Assembly: GCA_020740775.1 (NCBI GenBank)
Contig: JAHEWK010000012.1
Span: 1-64,000, forward strand
DNA length: 64,000 bases
Direction: 5' to 3'
Origin: Ilyonectria destructans
Lineage: Eukaryota; Ascomycota; Sordariomycetes; Hypocreales; Nectriaceae
How positions within the stretch are numbered: the stretch's first letter is position 1; the number at the start of each line of letters is the position of its first letter. Shown piece by piece: positions 22,991-33,980 of the stretch. The notes beneath the pieces are model-generated. The model worked only from the letters and a program-made list of their open reading frames with translations. It was not told where the DNA came from and did no database searches. The position numbers were made by a program, and so were the translations under genes.

Positions 22991-25509
22991 TCACTGCGCT
23001 GTCGAGCCGTAGAAATGCTGGATCGCTGTCTCGTAGTCATATTCCTCCAGGGCTGCTAGTCTTGTTCCGCGATCGTATTGGGAGCGCCTGCGACGCTGCT
23101 CATCTCGGAAGTGCTGGCCAGCATTGGGCGTAAAGAGACCTGCCAGGCAGCAAGTTAGAAAAGGGAGGATGCCTTTCAACTCGTGGTGTGCTTACCAACG
23201 TGCTCTGCATTCTCGCAGCTCCTCTTCATCTTAGACTGATTGTCGGGCTCTGGGAACGACTCTTCCTGACCGGCAAGCTCTGGCATGGGTCCATTCGACG
23301 TAAAGAACAACTACGCAAATTAGCACATGGAACCTTGCAAATAATTGTTGGCAGGTCAAACCTTGGGCCGGTAATGAGGTGCTTCTAGCATGACGGAACT
23401 GTTCCGAAATTTCTGGACCAGACAGTCTTTGCCCTGAATCGCTGTTTGTCGTCAATATGAGTAGAGTATAATGTAGCAAGAAGATACTCACTGGCGTAAG
23501 AGATTTCAGCAACCTTGTCGCTCTTGAAGCAGTTCCTATGTTTTATATTTAGCATCAACCCGGGCATTAACAACTGAGGCATACCATCTTTGGTTTCCTC
23601 GAGCGTTGACAAACTGGGTTATCTAGTCAGTCATGCTCGAATTACTGAAGCAAAGAGATGTCTGCACTAACATCGATGATGTCGAGAGGCTTTGTTTTCA
23701 GTCAGCGTCGGATAGGGCATTGGGGGGATCATGTCTTACGTCAACGAAGTTAATGAATGCGTACCCGACACTATAGGGAAACTGTTAGATTTTCTTAATA
23801 GTTTGGGGAATGAGATATGTCAACGTACTTGCAGTCGTTGGCAAAATCAATGCGAAGGTACATAAAGTCGTACTTCCCCCAGCTTGACTCGTCAATGATG
23901 CGCTTGAGCATTGCTTGGTCGACCTTGTTGGGAATGTTGCGGAGCATGATCTGATCGGGTCAATACACGGCAAGGATCTGATAGAAGAAACATACCGTCG
24001 TGCGAACATCGATTCCGTCTCGAATTCGGCTTATATCGACGTGATTGTGATGGCTCGCCGCGCTGTGATAGGGTGATCGTGTGATTCGAGTTGCATTCTG
24101 TCGGCGAGCATCAACCCTAGAGTAACCCGATGTGGATCTCGATGGACTGAAGTCATTGTGGACAGTGAGGGCAGGAGAAGGGGGTGTCTGGTACACGGAG
24201 TTCATCATTGGATATGACGGAGTCATTGGGCCTATGGTTCCCATTTGGCCTGACGGGGGAAGACGATCGAGAATGTATGGCATGCTGGGGGCCAATGGAG
24301 ATTGAATCATGAAGGGGTACATTGAGTATGATGGCTGGGTATTGACACCAGGGACAGCACGGCCTCCAGAATCTTGCTGCTGATACGGGTCGCCTGGGGC
24401 TTTCGCCAACGAGATATCCTGCAGAGCCGTGGTGATATCACAAGTAGACGAAGTCTTGGGGCTAGGTGGTGTTACTGTGAGATGAATACCCTGTTGAAAA
24501 TTGTTAACAAATTGAACTTCTAATAAGAAAGAACACTCACATCGGCTGTGAGTCCATTGCAAGTCTTGGTGGCCGTAACTGCATCAGATGGCCTGCAATA
24601 CTGCGCGATCGCCCTGAAAGAACCATCGGGGTAGTTGATTTGTCTCACTAAGGCAAAGAGCTGGCCGCAGGACTGGAGGACGTTTTGGACAATCTCGGTC
24701 AGCTGGGTAGCGTTGCCAGCGAGCCCAGGGGGTAGGGTAGCCAAGACAAGAACCTGACCAAGTTGAGTGAGCCGTTCGTTCGAAGGTTCTGATCCGTCCT
24801 GTTTATAAATCGGTTAGCTTAGTTACGGTCCGGGAAGTGGCACAACAAGCCTTGGTGGTTTGGCCCCAGCTGACGTAGCCAATGCTCCAGGCCTTCTTAG
24901 CCAATCGAATGGTAGATAAGGCCCAGCAGGCATCCCTGATGTCGGCAAAATGGATATAGACATGTCCATTCACACCCTCGAGCTCGTGGCCGTCGTGAAG
25001 ATTTGCCCCGTTCTCAACAAGATTCTAAGTCGAGGTTAGGGCATCCCTGAGTGGAAAGGGAGAGCTAATACAGTGAGACAGGCATCGACTTCTGAGACAG
25101 AGAGAGAACTTGACGATGAGATATCGAGGTGGTGAGAAACACCGAGTTCAGTGCTCAGGAGTGTGGCGATGGGCTGTCCGGTGTGTGGCAGAGAGAAGCT
25201 CACGGCTTGAGCATCTGGACTAAAGGCGGAGGCGGTGGGAGACAACCTGGTATCGTGAACAGGACTGACAAAAGGGTCTTTGTCGAGATGTGAGACGGAT
25301 CCACGGTAGCTGTTAACTGGATGTCTGACGGGGGGAGTGGCAGAGGCGGACCGTGAGAAGTTTTTGAGAAGCTTGGAAGACTTGGCAGAGCCATCATCAG
25401 GAGAGAAAGCGGTTAGTCGGGTGTCTGGAGTGCCCTTGAAGGAATCCGCCCCTCCGGTTGACGAACGTGGCGAGGAAGGATTGAAGTGGTTCTCGCGAGG
25501 CTGGGCCAT
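22991..25509 (-). CDS. Mei2-like RNA-binding protein
   Basis: Twelve exons join in frame: 25509-25072, 25024-24851, 24798-24541, 24490-23996, 23950-23829, 23770-23740, 23689-23672, 23613-23585, 23535-23492, 23441-23362, 23310-23196 and 23139-22991, giving 650 residues. The start is the ATG of MAQPRENHF. A degenerate RRM (GHVYIHFADIRDACWAL) lies near 110-205. The C-terminal Mei2-type RRM starts at about 453, with TTIMLRNIPNKVDQAML, YDFMYLRIDF, VGYAFINFVD, GNQRWNCFKSDKVAEISYA and QGKDCLVQKFRNSSVM. In fission yeast Mei2 promotes meiosis by binding meiRNA; filamentous homologues are little studied. One intron (24850-24799) has a GC donor (AAG|GCTTGT). Exons of 31, 18, 29 and 44 nt split the RRM. 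Confidence 0.9.
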
Positions 25510-26874
25510 GGTGAGACGGCAAACTAGTGGCAAGCACCAGGCTCAGTGACGAGAATGTCAACGGAGTATGGACCACAGAGAAGAATGACGATGGGGGAGG
25601 AGAGAGAGAGGTGGGGGTCAAGCCTTTATGCTCCAGAACTTGACACTTGACAGAGGCTGAGGTGGATGAATGAGGATGGGAGAATCGAGGAATGGTGCAC
25701 GGGAATGAGGATGCAAGGAAGAGGAGAGGGGTCCAGGGGGATTTTGTCTTGGTCAAATAACAGGGCAGGAGGAGGAAGGCAGGTTCGACTACTTGCCTCA
25801 GGTTGGCCACGATCGGCCTCTCGTCTTAAACGGCAGGAGAAGGCCCAGGTGGGAGCAACAGCCCCGGTTCAATACCAATGAGTGTCAGGCACCTGCCAAA
25901 ACAACAGGGAGGGCGCCATGCTAGGATTTGTCAGAAATGCTTCCCGGTTAAGGACGATGAAAACTTCTGTATTTTGTTCGACTCCCAGTTCAGCGCTACC
26001 TTGGGTGAGAATATTATTGGACACGAGAAGGAAGTATCTTAATAGGTCGTAAGCTTAGTACCCAATATGCTACGATTAAACTGCTTGATGTGTCTTCTAG
26101 TGCTCAGCCCAATACGCTTCTTGGCCCCGAGTTTTTAACAATGAAGGCTGGTCAAACAAGGAGGGATTGTAATTTAGACAATGACCTAGATGTTAGGCAT
26201 GGTTGATGCATCATCTTTAATTCCCACAAACAGCTGCGTAGTGATGAGGTTAGGTTGCATCTCGTCATGTAACCAACCAACTCCACAGCGTTGAGGTCCC
26301 GTAAGATTCATTGCAGTACTTATTTAGGAGTTTGAGTCTATGCTGAAGATATTGGCCTTGAAGCTCGTCGAAACTGGAGATAATGGGAAGTTTGCAAACG
26401 TTGAACTTCGCATCACCTGCTTGGGTCTTCTCATGTGTGTAGGTTTAAAGTTGTGATGGAACTACGTGGTAGTCTCCGTGGTATTGGCTGGCTGCAAGCC
26501 TGGGGCGACTAGCTAGGTACCTACCTACATACAAATAGTGTTGGTGGTACCTACGAAGTACCTACCTACCATATGGTACGGAGTAAGTAGTTATACCTTC
26601 CGATATTGGGGCAGCAAGGTAATTATGTTACGCTGCATGTCGATGGCTGGACTAAGGACCTAACTTGCGCACCGGAATTGTGGACCGTGCACTCTACGAG
26701 ACGCTACCTTAGCGCGGCATGGGAGCTCCGTTGGCGCTTGGCACTGTGAATACCTGCGACGGAGGCTTGCCAGCAGGTACCAGCTCTGACTACACGCGAT
26801 CCCTCTCCCTCCCCCTCCATCCATCCACCCCCAAGAACCTCGCTGTTGCTGTAAAGCGCCCTCAGGTAGCCGGC
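25510..26874. other. Divergent promoter region with TACCTA repeats
   Basis: Upstream space shared by the Mei2-like and SEC15 genes. No coding frame is convincing. Near 26513-26580 there is a cluster of overlapping GGTACCTACCTA-type motifs, of a kind frequent in promoters of Sordariomycetes. Confidence 0.55.
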
Positions 26875-29747
26875 ATGCCGCGACGTCCACCGGCTGTGGA
26901 TGACTACGCATCTGCAGTGCCTAATGTGAAGCTTGCCCTCCCCGTATCCTCCCGTGTGCTCATCTCGTCTCCAGCGGCTGACCCCGTCGTGTCTAGGTCA
27001 TCCTCGCATCCACCGACTCCGACTTCGTCGACCAGTTGATCCCAGTCCTGAAAGACGCTACCCACTCAAATCGAACGGCCCTCTTGAACCAGTGTCTCAG
27101 TCGATACTATGAAGACCGTGAAGCAGATATCGAACGCATCGGACTTACGAAACATGAGGAGTTCCTCGACTCTGTCAACCGCCTCCAACATGTTCGCGAG
27201 GGTACCGTCACCCTGACTGCCGAGATCCTCAAACTCAACCAATCCATTCAGTCCAGCACCGAGAAGCTGGCCGAGCAGAAGGGCGCTCTTGTCAACACCA
27301 AGGCCGTCCGCCAGAACATTGCCGACGCAACAGACGCCCTCAAAGACTCCCTCAAGATCCTCCACGCCGTCAACAACGCCCATGATCTAGTTCGCCGCAA
27401 GAAGTACTATACGGCCCTCAAGTCTCTCGAAGATCTGCAAAATGAATACCTCGTCCCGACAATCCAGAATCGCTACGCCACCCAGCACCGGCTGGCCGAT
27501 GTCATCCAGAAATCCATACCTGCCTCCCAAAAAGCCATTTCCGAAGCTGCAATGACCGACCTCAATACCTGGCTGTTCCGTATCCGTGAAACCTCCCAGT
27601 TTCTTGGAGAAGTAGCCTTTTATCACACTGAACTGAGAAGGTCACGGCAGCGAACAAGAGTGGAGGAGGACGCCTTCCTTGCTAACTTCAAGCTGAACTC
27701 GGCCATCGAACTTGTCAGCGATGAAAACGAGGAGTTTGACGTGTTGGACAATGAGGAGCTTCAAGTTGACTTCACGCCGCTCTTCGAAGCTCTCCACATA
27801 CACGAGGCACTGGGCCAAACGGACAAGTTTCGTTCGGAGTATGGTGCTACCCGAAGACAGCAGAAGGATTTGCTTCTACCCAGTTCGGTTGATCTCTTGG
27901 CAGAGGATGAGTCGTCTCTTAGTAGTTTCTTGGAGGGCATAGCTGGATTCTCCATCATTGAAAAGGCGACCATGCGACGAGTGCCCCACTTACGTTCTGC
28001 GGCCGACGTAAGGAATCCCATTTTGTCTCTTACTTCGACGTTCTCCTACTGACATGAAGGTTGCTTCCAGGTTGAAGAGCTCTGGGAGTCGATGTGCAGT
28101 GCTGCGATAAAGCTGACATCGAAGGCGCTGAATAGTGTGACTAATGCTGAGGTTCTGCTTAAGATCAAGGGCTTCATTGCCTTGTTTATCCAAACGATGG
28201 AGGTGAGCTTTCGTAGTATCAGACATTGCCAAGGAAGCTCGGTAGTGAGAGTAATGGCTAACAAAGTCTGCAGGGCTGGGGATACACAGTCTCGATGCTT
28301 GATAATTTTCTTCTTATCCTCTTCGACAAGTATGCCGAACTCTTGAAGCGCCGATTTAGCGAAGACTTCCAGGAGGTGTGTACCACGACCTGCATGCCAC
28401 GAAAAATGCTGACATATCGATGTTGTGTAGATTGTTTCGACTGATGACTATATGCCAATGGCTATCAACTCTCCCGAAGAATATGAGAAGGTGGTGAATG
28501 TCAGTTGGTTTACGCAGGAGAAACCAGCCGACGAACTCACGTACGTCGCATAGCACAACAATACTGAGACCTCTGACTCATGGAACAGATTCCCCTGCGT
28601 TCTTCCATTCTCCCAGATGTACCCGCTCTGCTGTATCGACATTCGAAATTTTCTCAACCAGTTTTACTTCTTCTCCGATGATCACTTCCAACACCCGAAT
28701 GTTATCGACGAAACCCTGAAGAAGGTATTGTCTGGTGGCAAATTCTTGTGGCGGAAGAGACTGCTGACTGCCACCTCAGTCTTTAGACGAGTTGCTCACC
28801 GAAAAGGTTTGCCAGTCCTTGGTCGAGCGCTTGAGCTCCCAATATCTGGGGCAGATAGTGCAAATTCTCATCAACCTGGAGCATTTTGAGATAGCTTGTC
28901 AAGAGCTTGAACAGCTGTTGATCCGGGCGCGCTCATCAACCTCAGCAGGCGGACCTCTCAAACTGAGCGCCACTGAACATTTTAGGAACAATAAAAAAAC
29001 CGCAGAGAAGCGCATCTTCGAGTTGGTCAACTCGAAGATTGATGATCTTGTGGACACGGCAGAATACGACTGGTGAGATTTGAGTGCTGAATCCTTAATC
29101 AATAGAACTGACAAAGACTGCACAGGACGGCCCCGACGGTAATGAGTGAACCTAGCAACTACATGCAGACTCTAACCCGCTATTTATCCAACATTATGGG
29201 CTCAACCCTGTTGGGTCTGCCAAGGGAGATCAAGGAGTTGATCTACTTTGATGCACTGAGTCATACTGCAAGCAAGATCCTGGTGTGTATACTGCGATCT
29301 CTGAATATTACCCAACCACCTGTGCCTGGTAGAACTGCAGACTGACCAGATGCCAAGGCGCTACCCTTGTCACCCGACGTGAAGCATATCAACCCCAACG
29401 GAGTCTCAGCTCTGGCACATGATGTGCAATACCTCACAGAATTTGTCGACAGTCTCGAAAACGGCCAGATGCTGCGGGAGAATCTCGATGAGCTCCAACA
29501 AACGATAAACTTACTGCAATCCGACAACCATGATGAATTCTTTGACATTTCCTCACGGAATAAGAAATATGGAAGAGTTGATGCTCTCAATGGGCCGACA
29601 CTGCTGGAAAAGTACTGCTGGGACTTGAACAAACCCTTGGATGCACCGTTGCTGACTGTTGTGGATAGATTGACACCTGTTACGCAGAGTCCCGCTAGAA
29701 GCGCGCCGCTGGCTAACTTCTCCTCACGATTTGGTATGATGAAATGA
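26875..29747 (+). CDS. SEC15: Exocyst complex subunit Sec15
   Basis: Nine exons: 26875-26925, 26997-28007, 28071-28202, 28274-28375, 28431-28540, 28589-28724, 28780-29072, 29126-29282 and 29358-29747. Together they encode 793 residues with an unbroken frame. The start MPRRPPAVDDYASAV splices to VILASTDSDFVDQLIPVLK, the usual Sec15 N-terminus. Conserved blocks follow: EEFLDSVNRLQHVREGTV, QNIADATDALKDSLKILHAV, ARIQ-like PTIQNRYATQHRLADVIQ and TDLNTWLFRIRETSQFLGEV. The C-terminal half matches the Sec15 helical-bundle domain. The protein links the Rab GTPase Sec4 to the exocyst that tethers secretory vesicles at sites of polarised growth, here the hyphal tip. Length is slightly above the usual ~770. 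Only the donor of intron 1 (GTGAAG) is non-optimal. Confidence 0.95.
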
Positions 29748-29997
29748 AATAGAAACGAGACAGAAAGTCATTCCGGAGCTGCCAGTGCTAGGGCAGCAAA
29801 TACAACATCAGATTTCAAGGAATGTCTTCACTGTACTGTGCGATTGCAACAGGCAGATGTATGCCTGGCAAGCTATCTTAAAATAAGCATGAGTCCGTTG
29901 CGCCAAGCCCTTTCCACCATTCCCGCGTCACGTCAAGTGCCGCCCAAATTTGTACACCCAGTAGATCCGACTTATCGAGCAATTTGAGTGAGTGAGC

Positions 29998-31100
29998 CTA
30001 CTCAAACTCCTCGGAAGCCATTGGGGCCTGGATAGATTTGTCAGTCATCAGCATGGGCGGCGAGGGACTACATCTAAATCAACGAGTACATACCTGTTGG
30101 GGCTGCATTGCCGAGTATGGATACATGCCCTCCATCTCCCCATACATGGATGGGGGAGGTTGGGTTTGGCCATAGGGAGCCGCAGGACCGGGGGCGACCT
30201 GACCGGGGTACATGTTGGGATTCTGGCGGTAGTCCTGATCAGGAGCTAGAGCATGGCCGCCCATGTAGTCTGCTGGTCCCATGGGGTGCGACGAGGAGTG
30301 GTTTGGCGGCTGAGCCATGTTGGCATGCTGACCGGGCAGTTGAGGTTGGCCCGGGGCAGCGGGAACGGCCTGAGGAGCGGCGGCAGGCTGAGCAGTTGTT
30401 CTCTTGGCGTGCGACGAAGCCTCTTCGCGGGGGACAATGTCGATCAGGAAGTCGAACATGTCGGACTTGGCGAGAGCGGAGGCGATGTCGGAGCGCTGGA
30501 GGGTTCGGCGCTTATTCTCTTCGGCGTGGATCCAGGCGCGCATGGTCAACTCAGTGATGAAGATATCACAACCCTTGGCGAAGAGGATGGGGGCCTCGGC
30601 GGAGATCATCTTGACTTCGGGGTCAGCCTTCATGACCTTCTTGATGCGCGCGAGGGGCAACTGGTGGATCTTGTAATCATGGGTGTCGTTCTCAAGGTGG
30701 TTGATGGTGTGCTGCCAGTAGGTGGTCAGGATGTCCTTGTACTGGCCGGTGAGGCCCTGGTGAGCCTGCATCGTCGGGTTAGTCTCTGGCGCGCATTCGG
30801 GCTGGGTTGAGCTTGCAACGTACATTGGCCCAAGGGCCGGTGTAAAGCTCAGAAGGCGCAAAGCCTTGCGATGCTAACTGTAATTCTAGCGTTAGAGTGC
30901 CGTGCGGAGTCGCGAGATGTGAGGTCAACCTACGGCAGCACAAGCGCCTGCGCGTCTGAGAGTCAGCGAGACGAAGTGGCGGGCGGGTAAGAAGCTTGAG
31001 CGCGCAACTCACCATAATGTCCACCTTGACTAGAATCATAAACCGGCCTCTGCCGGTTTTGCTGAGGGTGCGACGAAGCCGACGGGTTCTGCGGGTCCAT
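29998..31100 (-). CDS. HAP5: CCAAT-binding complex subunit HAP5 (NF-YC)
   Basis: Five exons: 31100-31013, 30947-30934, 30877-30824, 30765-30094 and 30027-29998, giving 285 residues. The histone-fold core lies at about 85-165 ([60 protein letters not shown]). It is preceded by the fungal [18 protein letters not shown] segment and followed by a Pro/Gln/Met-rich tail. It pairs with the NF-YB subunit and, with NF-YA, binds CCAAT boxes; in fungi the trimer also recruits HapX for iron control. The 14-nt exon 2 is needed to keep the frame: exon 1 joined directly to exon 3 would shift it. The last exon encodes only [15 protein letters not shown] box lies about 65 bp upstream of the start on this strand. 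Confidence 0.92.
30934..30947 (-). other. 14-nt micro-exon of HAP5
   Basis: Bounded by CGCAG on the acceptor side and GTAGG on the donor side. It adds the codons for roughly ACAA and restores the frame between the 88-nt first exon and the [14 protein letters not shown] exon. No alternative acceptor gives an open frame without it. Confidence 0.65.
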
Positions 31101-31515
31101 AGCGACTGATGGGGATCTGGGTGGAAGCGTAAACAATGAGAGGTTGGCAGAATAGCGATGACGATTGGGCATCTGCACTATTCGAGGCTCAAGCTTGTCT
31201 GGCGGGAGGCCACACCGCCACATGCGGCGGGTTGCTCTCCAGCTAGCAACCACACGTGGCTGGTGTACTCACACTTTGATGCCTTGGGGCCTTGGGGCCT
31301 TGTGCCATGGCCTGGGGTGTGCGATAGAGAACGACTTACTCCTGACACTTGGTCGCCTGGTAGCTGGGGGTACCTGTTTACTGGCCTGCCATTGACCAGC
31401 CACACCTCGCGCGCTAAGGCTGGACGAGCCCCACTAGGCCAATTTTTTTTTCCTGCCTTTTCTTTCGCGCGCCGAAGCTGGACCTTGAGATTTCTTCTTC
31501 CGTTGACAGCAGACC
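31101..31515. promoter_or_regulatory. HAP5/FCF2 bidirectional promoter with two CCAAT boxes
   Basis: A 415-bp divergent spacer. A CCAAT on the minus strand sits at 31164-31168, near the HAP5 start. A plus-strand CCAAT sits at 31439-31443, about 75 bp before the FCF2 start. No coding frame is convincing here. Confidence 0.5.
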
Positions 31516-32355
31516 ATGACAGACATCTCGGATGATCAGGTCGATGAGCTGCTGCGCAAGGCGGAGCAGCGTCTGAGAAACGATGCTGCATCCGCCGTCA
31601 CGGTCCCGACTGCCACGGTCGCTGGGGTGAAGCTCGATACTTCGACAGCCGTCCAGCCGCAGCCCAGTAACAGCGGCAGCAGCAGCAAGACGGACCTGTC
31701 TGTTCGAGCCCCCCCTCAACCACGAACGCGACTTGCTGGCCAAGCCAAGGTAAGAACGCAACCCCCCCCCTTGGACTACCTAGTCTTTCTTTCATCTTCG
31801 TCGCCTCTGGCCCCCCTGCCGGCTGATGAGAACTGAGCCCTCGTGGCACCTTTGACATGGGACAAGCATCCGTTTTGGATCATAGGACCATGGCCTCATG
31901 ATTTCCTTATATCATAGTTACTCTGACTTCCGCATTGCGAAACCAACAATTGCCGCCTCCAACTGGCTCAAGAACATTTGGCTAATAAGCCAAATTAGGC
32001 CACCGCAGGATCCCAGTGGTTCGACCTCCCCAAGACGGAACTCACGCCTGAGTTCAAGCGAGACTGGCAGCTCCTACGCATGCGAGGCATCTTGGATCCC
32101 AAGCACCAGAAGAAGGCCCTCCGAGCGAGTGCGCCCGAGTATTCTCATGTTGGCGAGATCATCGCCGGCCCGACTGAGTTTTACAGCGCCCGATTGACTC
32201 GAAAGGAAAGGAAGGGTACCCTGCTGGAGGAGGTGATGAGTTCCCACGACGGAACCAAGTTCTCGACCAAGTACGCGGGTATTCAGAAGCAGAAGACCAG
32301 CGGAAAGAAGGGTTTCTATCAGAAGGTAGTGGCCCAGCGCCGCAAAAGACATTGA
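31516..32355 (+). CDS. FCF2: Pre-rRNA processing protein Fcf2
   Basis: Two exons (31516-31749 and 31999-32355; 249-nt intron, GTAAGA to TTAG) encode 196 residues. The N-terminal third is low-complexity. The C-terminal Fcf2 domain begins at about residue 80 with SQWFDLPKTELTPEFKRD, then WQLLRMRGILDPKHQKKALR, EYSHVGEIIAGPTEFYSARL and a basic end. In yeast Fcf2 is an essential nucleolar protein that acts in the SSU processome for early pre-18S cleavages. It is divergently arranged with HAP5. Length is close to the yeast protein (217). Confidence 0.93.
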
Positions 32356-32806
32356 ATTTTACAGACCCATGAAGACCTAGCCTGATCCTGGTTGAAATCA
32401 AAGTGAAGTGAATGTGTAGTATTCTAACAGATTGTCTCTGGTCGTATTGGAGGTGACGAAGATGTTTTCCGTCATAACTTCGAACTAATGACGGCGGAAC
32501 TAGATTGGGCAGTTCCTCCAACCCCACCTCTCTGGCAAAACCTGATTCCTTTCACCTAGAGACGAGGCCATCATCATCTTTGTTTTGTTGCTAAGTCGTG
32601 AGTAATATTTTAATTGAAGTGAGGCGTAGTTGACATAACGACATTCCGATTATGATAGTGGTCGCTAGTTGAAGGTACCAGTTGGTGTGCCACAAGCCCG
32701 TGGTAGAGTACCCAAGTGGTCCGTGCACCAATGTTCAGTTTTCTGGCCCTGGCAGACTCGGGAGCAATTTTGAACCTCATCATTGTCAATGTGAAGCACA
32801 TGCAGG
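32356..32806. other. Intergenic, FCF2 to RSM10
   Basis: 3' region of FCF2 and promoter of the next gene. An ATG at 32732 opens a 39-codon frame out of phase with the downstream gene and ending in intron 1. It is probably an upstream ORF or chance. Confidence 0.5.
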
Positions 32807-33665
32807 ATGCTGCGCCCAACTTTTCGGTCCCTGGTGCGCCTTCCGGTATGTCTTGACGACCCCGGACGCCGATTGAATACCCGAGCTTACTCTAATAACT
32901 AGGCCGAGGCGCAATGGATTGCCCGCCGACCTCAGAGCACTTTGTACGTTTGCCCAACTAGTCGTCCCATCAGCTCGCCTACCCCCTCACCCCTTGGAAT
33001 CGTGCTCGCTGACCAGTCTCAGGGCATCGCCTACCGATATAGTCCCTAATAAAGTTGAGGCTACCGACTCCAAGGCCAACGACAAGGAGACGATGCGCTA
33101 CCCTCGGTCGATCGAGGCGCTGCACTTGAAGCCGCTGAAGCGAGAGGCCCAGTATGGGATTCCGTCGTGTGACCTGCAGCTTCGCTCCTATAGCATCCAA
33201 CCACTCGAGTTCTTTTCCGACTTTGCTCTGCGAGCTGCCTACTACCTCGGTCTGCCCGCTTACGGTCCCGTTCCGCTACCCCGAATCACCGAGCGGTGGA
33301 CGGTCCCCAAGAGTCACTTCATCTTCAAGAAGGCACAGGAGAACTTCGAGCGAAAAACCCTGCGCCGCCTGATTCAGATCCGCGACGGAGACCCTGAGAC
33401 GGTACAGCTGTGGCTTGCGTATCTGCGCAAGCACCAATACTACGGCGTGGGTATGAAGGCCAACGTATGGGAGTTCAGCAAACTCGGCGTTGGCAAGGAG
33501 ATGGACGCGCTCTCGGAGGAACAGCAAGGCCAGATTGAGCCGAGGTGGGCGCACCTCGGCCAGACCAAGACGGTTGGCACCGTTGAGAAGGTGGAGGAGC
33601 TACTCAACACGCGACGATTCCGAGAGGCTGCTGGCCTAAGGGAGCCGCCTACGACCAACGTGTAG
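32807..33665 (+). CDS. RSM10: Mitochondrial ribosomal protein uS10m (Rsm10)
   Basis: Exons 32807-32845, 32903-32943 and 33023-33665 give 240 residues. The start is inferred. The ATG at 32807 opens MLRPTFRSLVRLP, which splices through a 41-nt exon (AEAQWIARRPQST) into the long exon, producing a basic, acid-poor mitochondrial presequence in frame. Without these exons the long frame lacks any upstream ATG until residue MRYPRS. The S10 domain covers about 80-190 (IEALHLKPLKREAQYGIPSC, FCDF-like FFSDFALRAAYYLGLPAYGP, RRLIQIRDGDPETVQLWLAY), followed by a fungal C-terminal extension with VWEFSKLGVGKEMD. It is part of the mitochondrial small ribosomal subunit. Confidence 0.9.
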
Positions 33666-33980
33666 AGCAGCAAAGCAGGAGGCCACATAAGGAACCCACC
33701 TTTTCCAAGAAGAAATGGCTTGCTCCCCGGGATGAATGGCCATGTTGCCGGTGGGGGAGAATAGTGTATCTATCATTTTGTGTACAATAGGCTGTCGGAG
33801 AGGACTTGAGCTTTTGTAAAATCAACCTCAGGGGATAAACGAAAGGCGCCCATTACGATGAGTTTCTGCTTCATGTATGCCCACTCTATATGTCTCTTAA
33901 GAATGCTAATACTCATGCTCAGCTGATACGTAGCTCGTCACTGGTTCATCATCCCCAATTCCTCGTGGACCAAGGACAAA
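33666..33980. other. Intergenic, RSM10 to mitochondrial TrpRS
   Basis: Short 3' and promoter space between two same-strand mitochondrial-translation genes. No other feature is seen. Confidence 0.5.

Noticed and set aside
25785..25815. tRNA B-box-like GGTTCGACTAC
   Set aside because: No T-arm stem, A-box or acceptor stem can be formed around it.
32732..32860. Short frame starting MFSFLALADSGAILN before RSM10
   Set aside because: Its phase does not join the RSM10 exons, and splicing it forward runs into stops. Treated as a possible upstream ORF.
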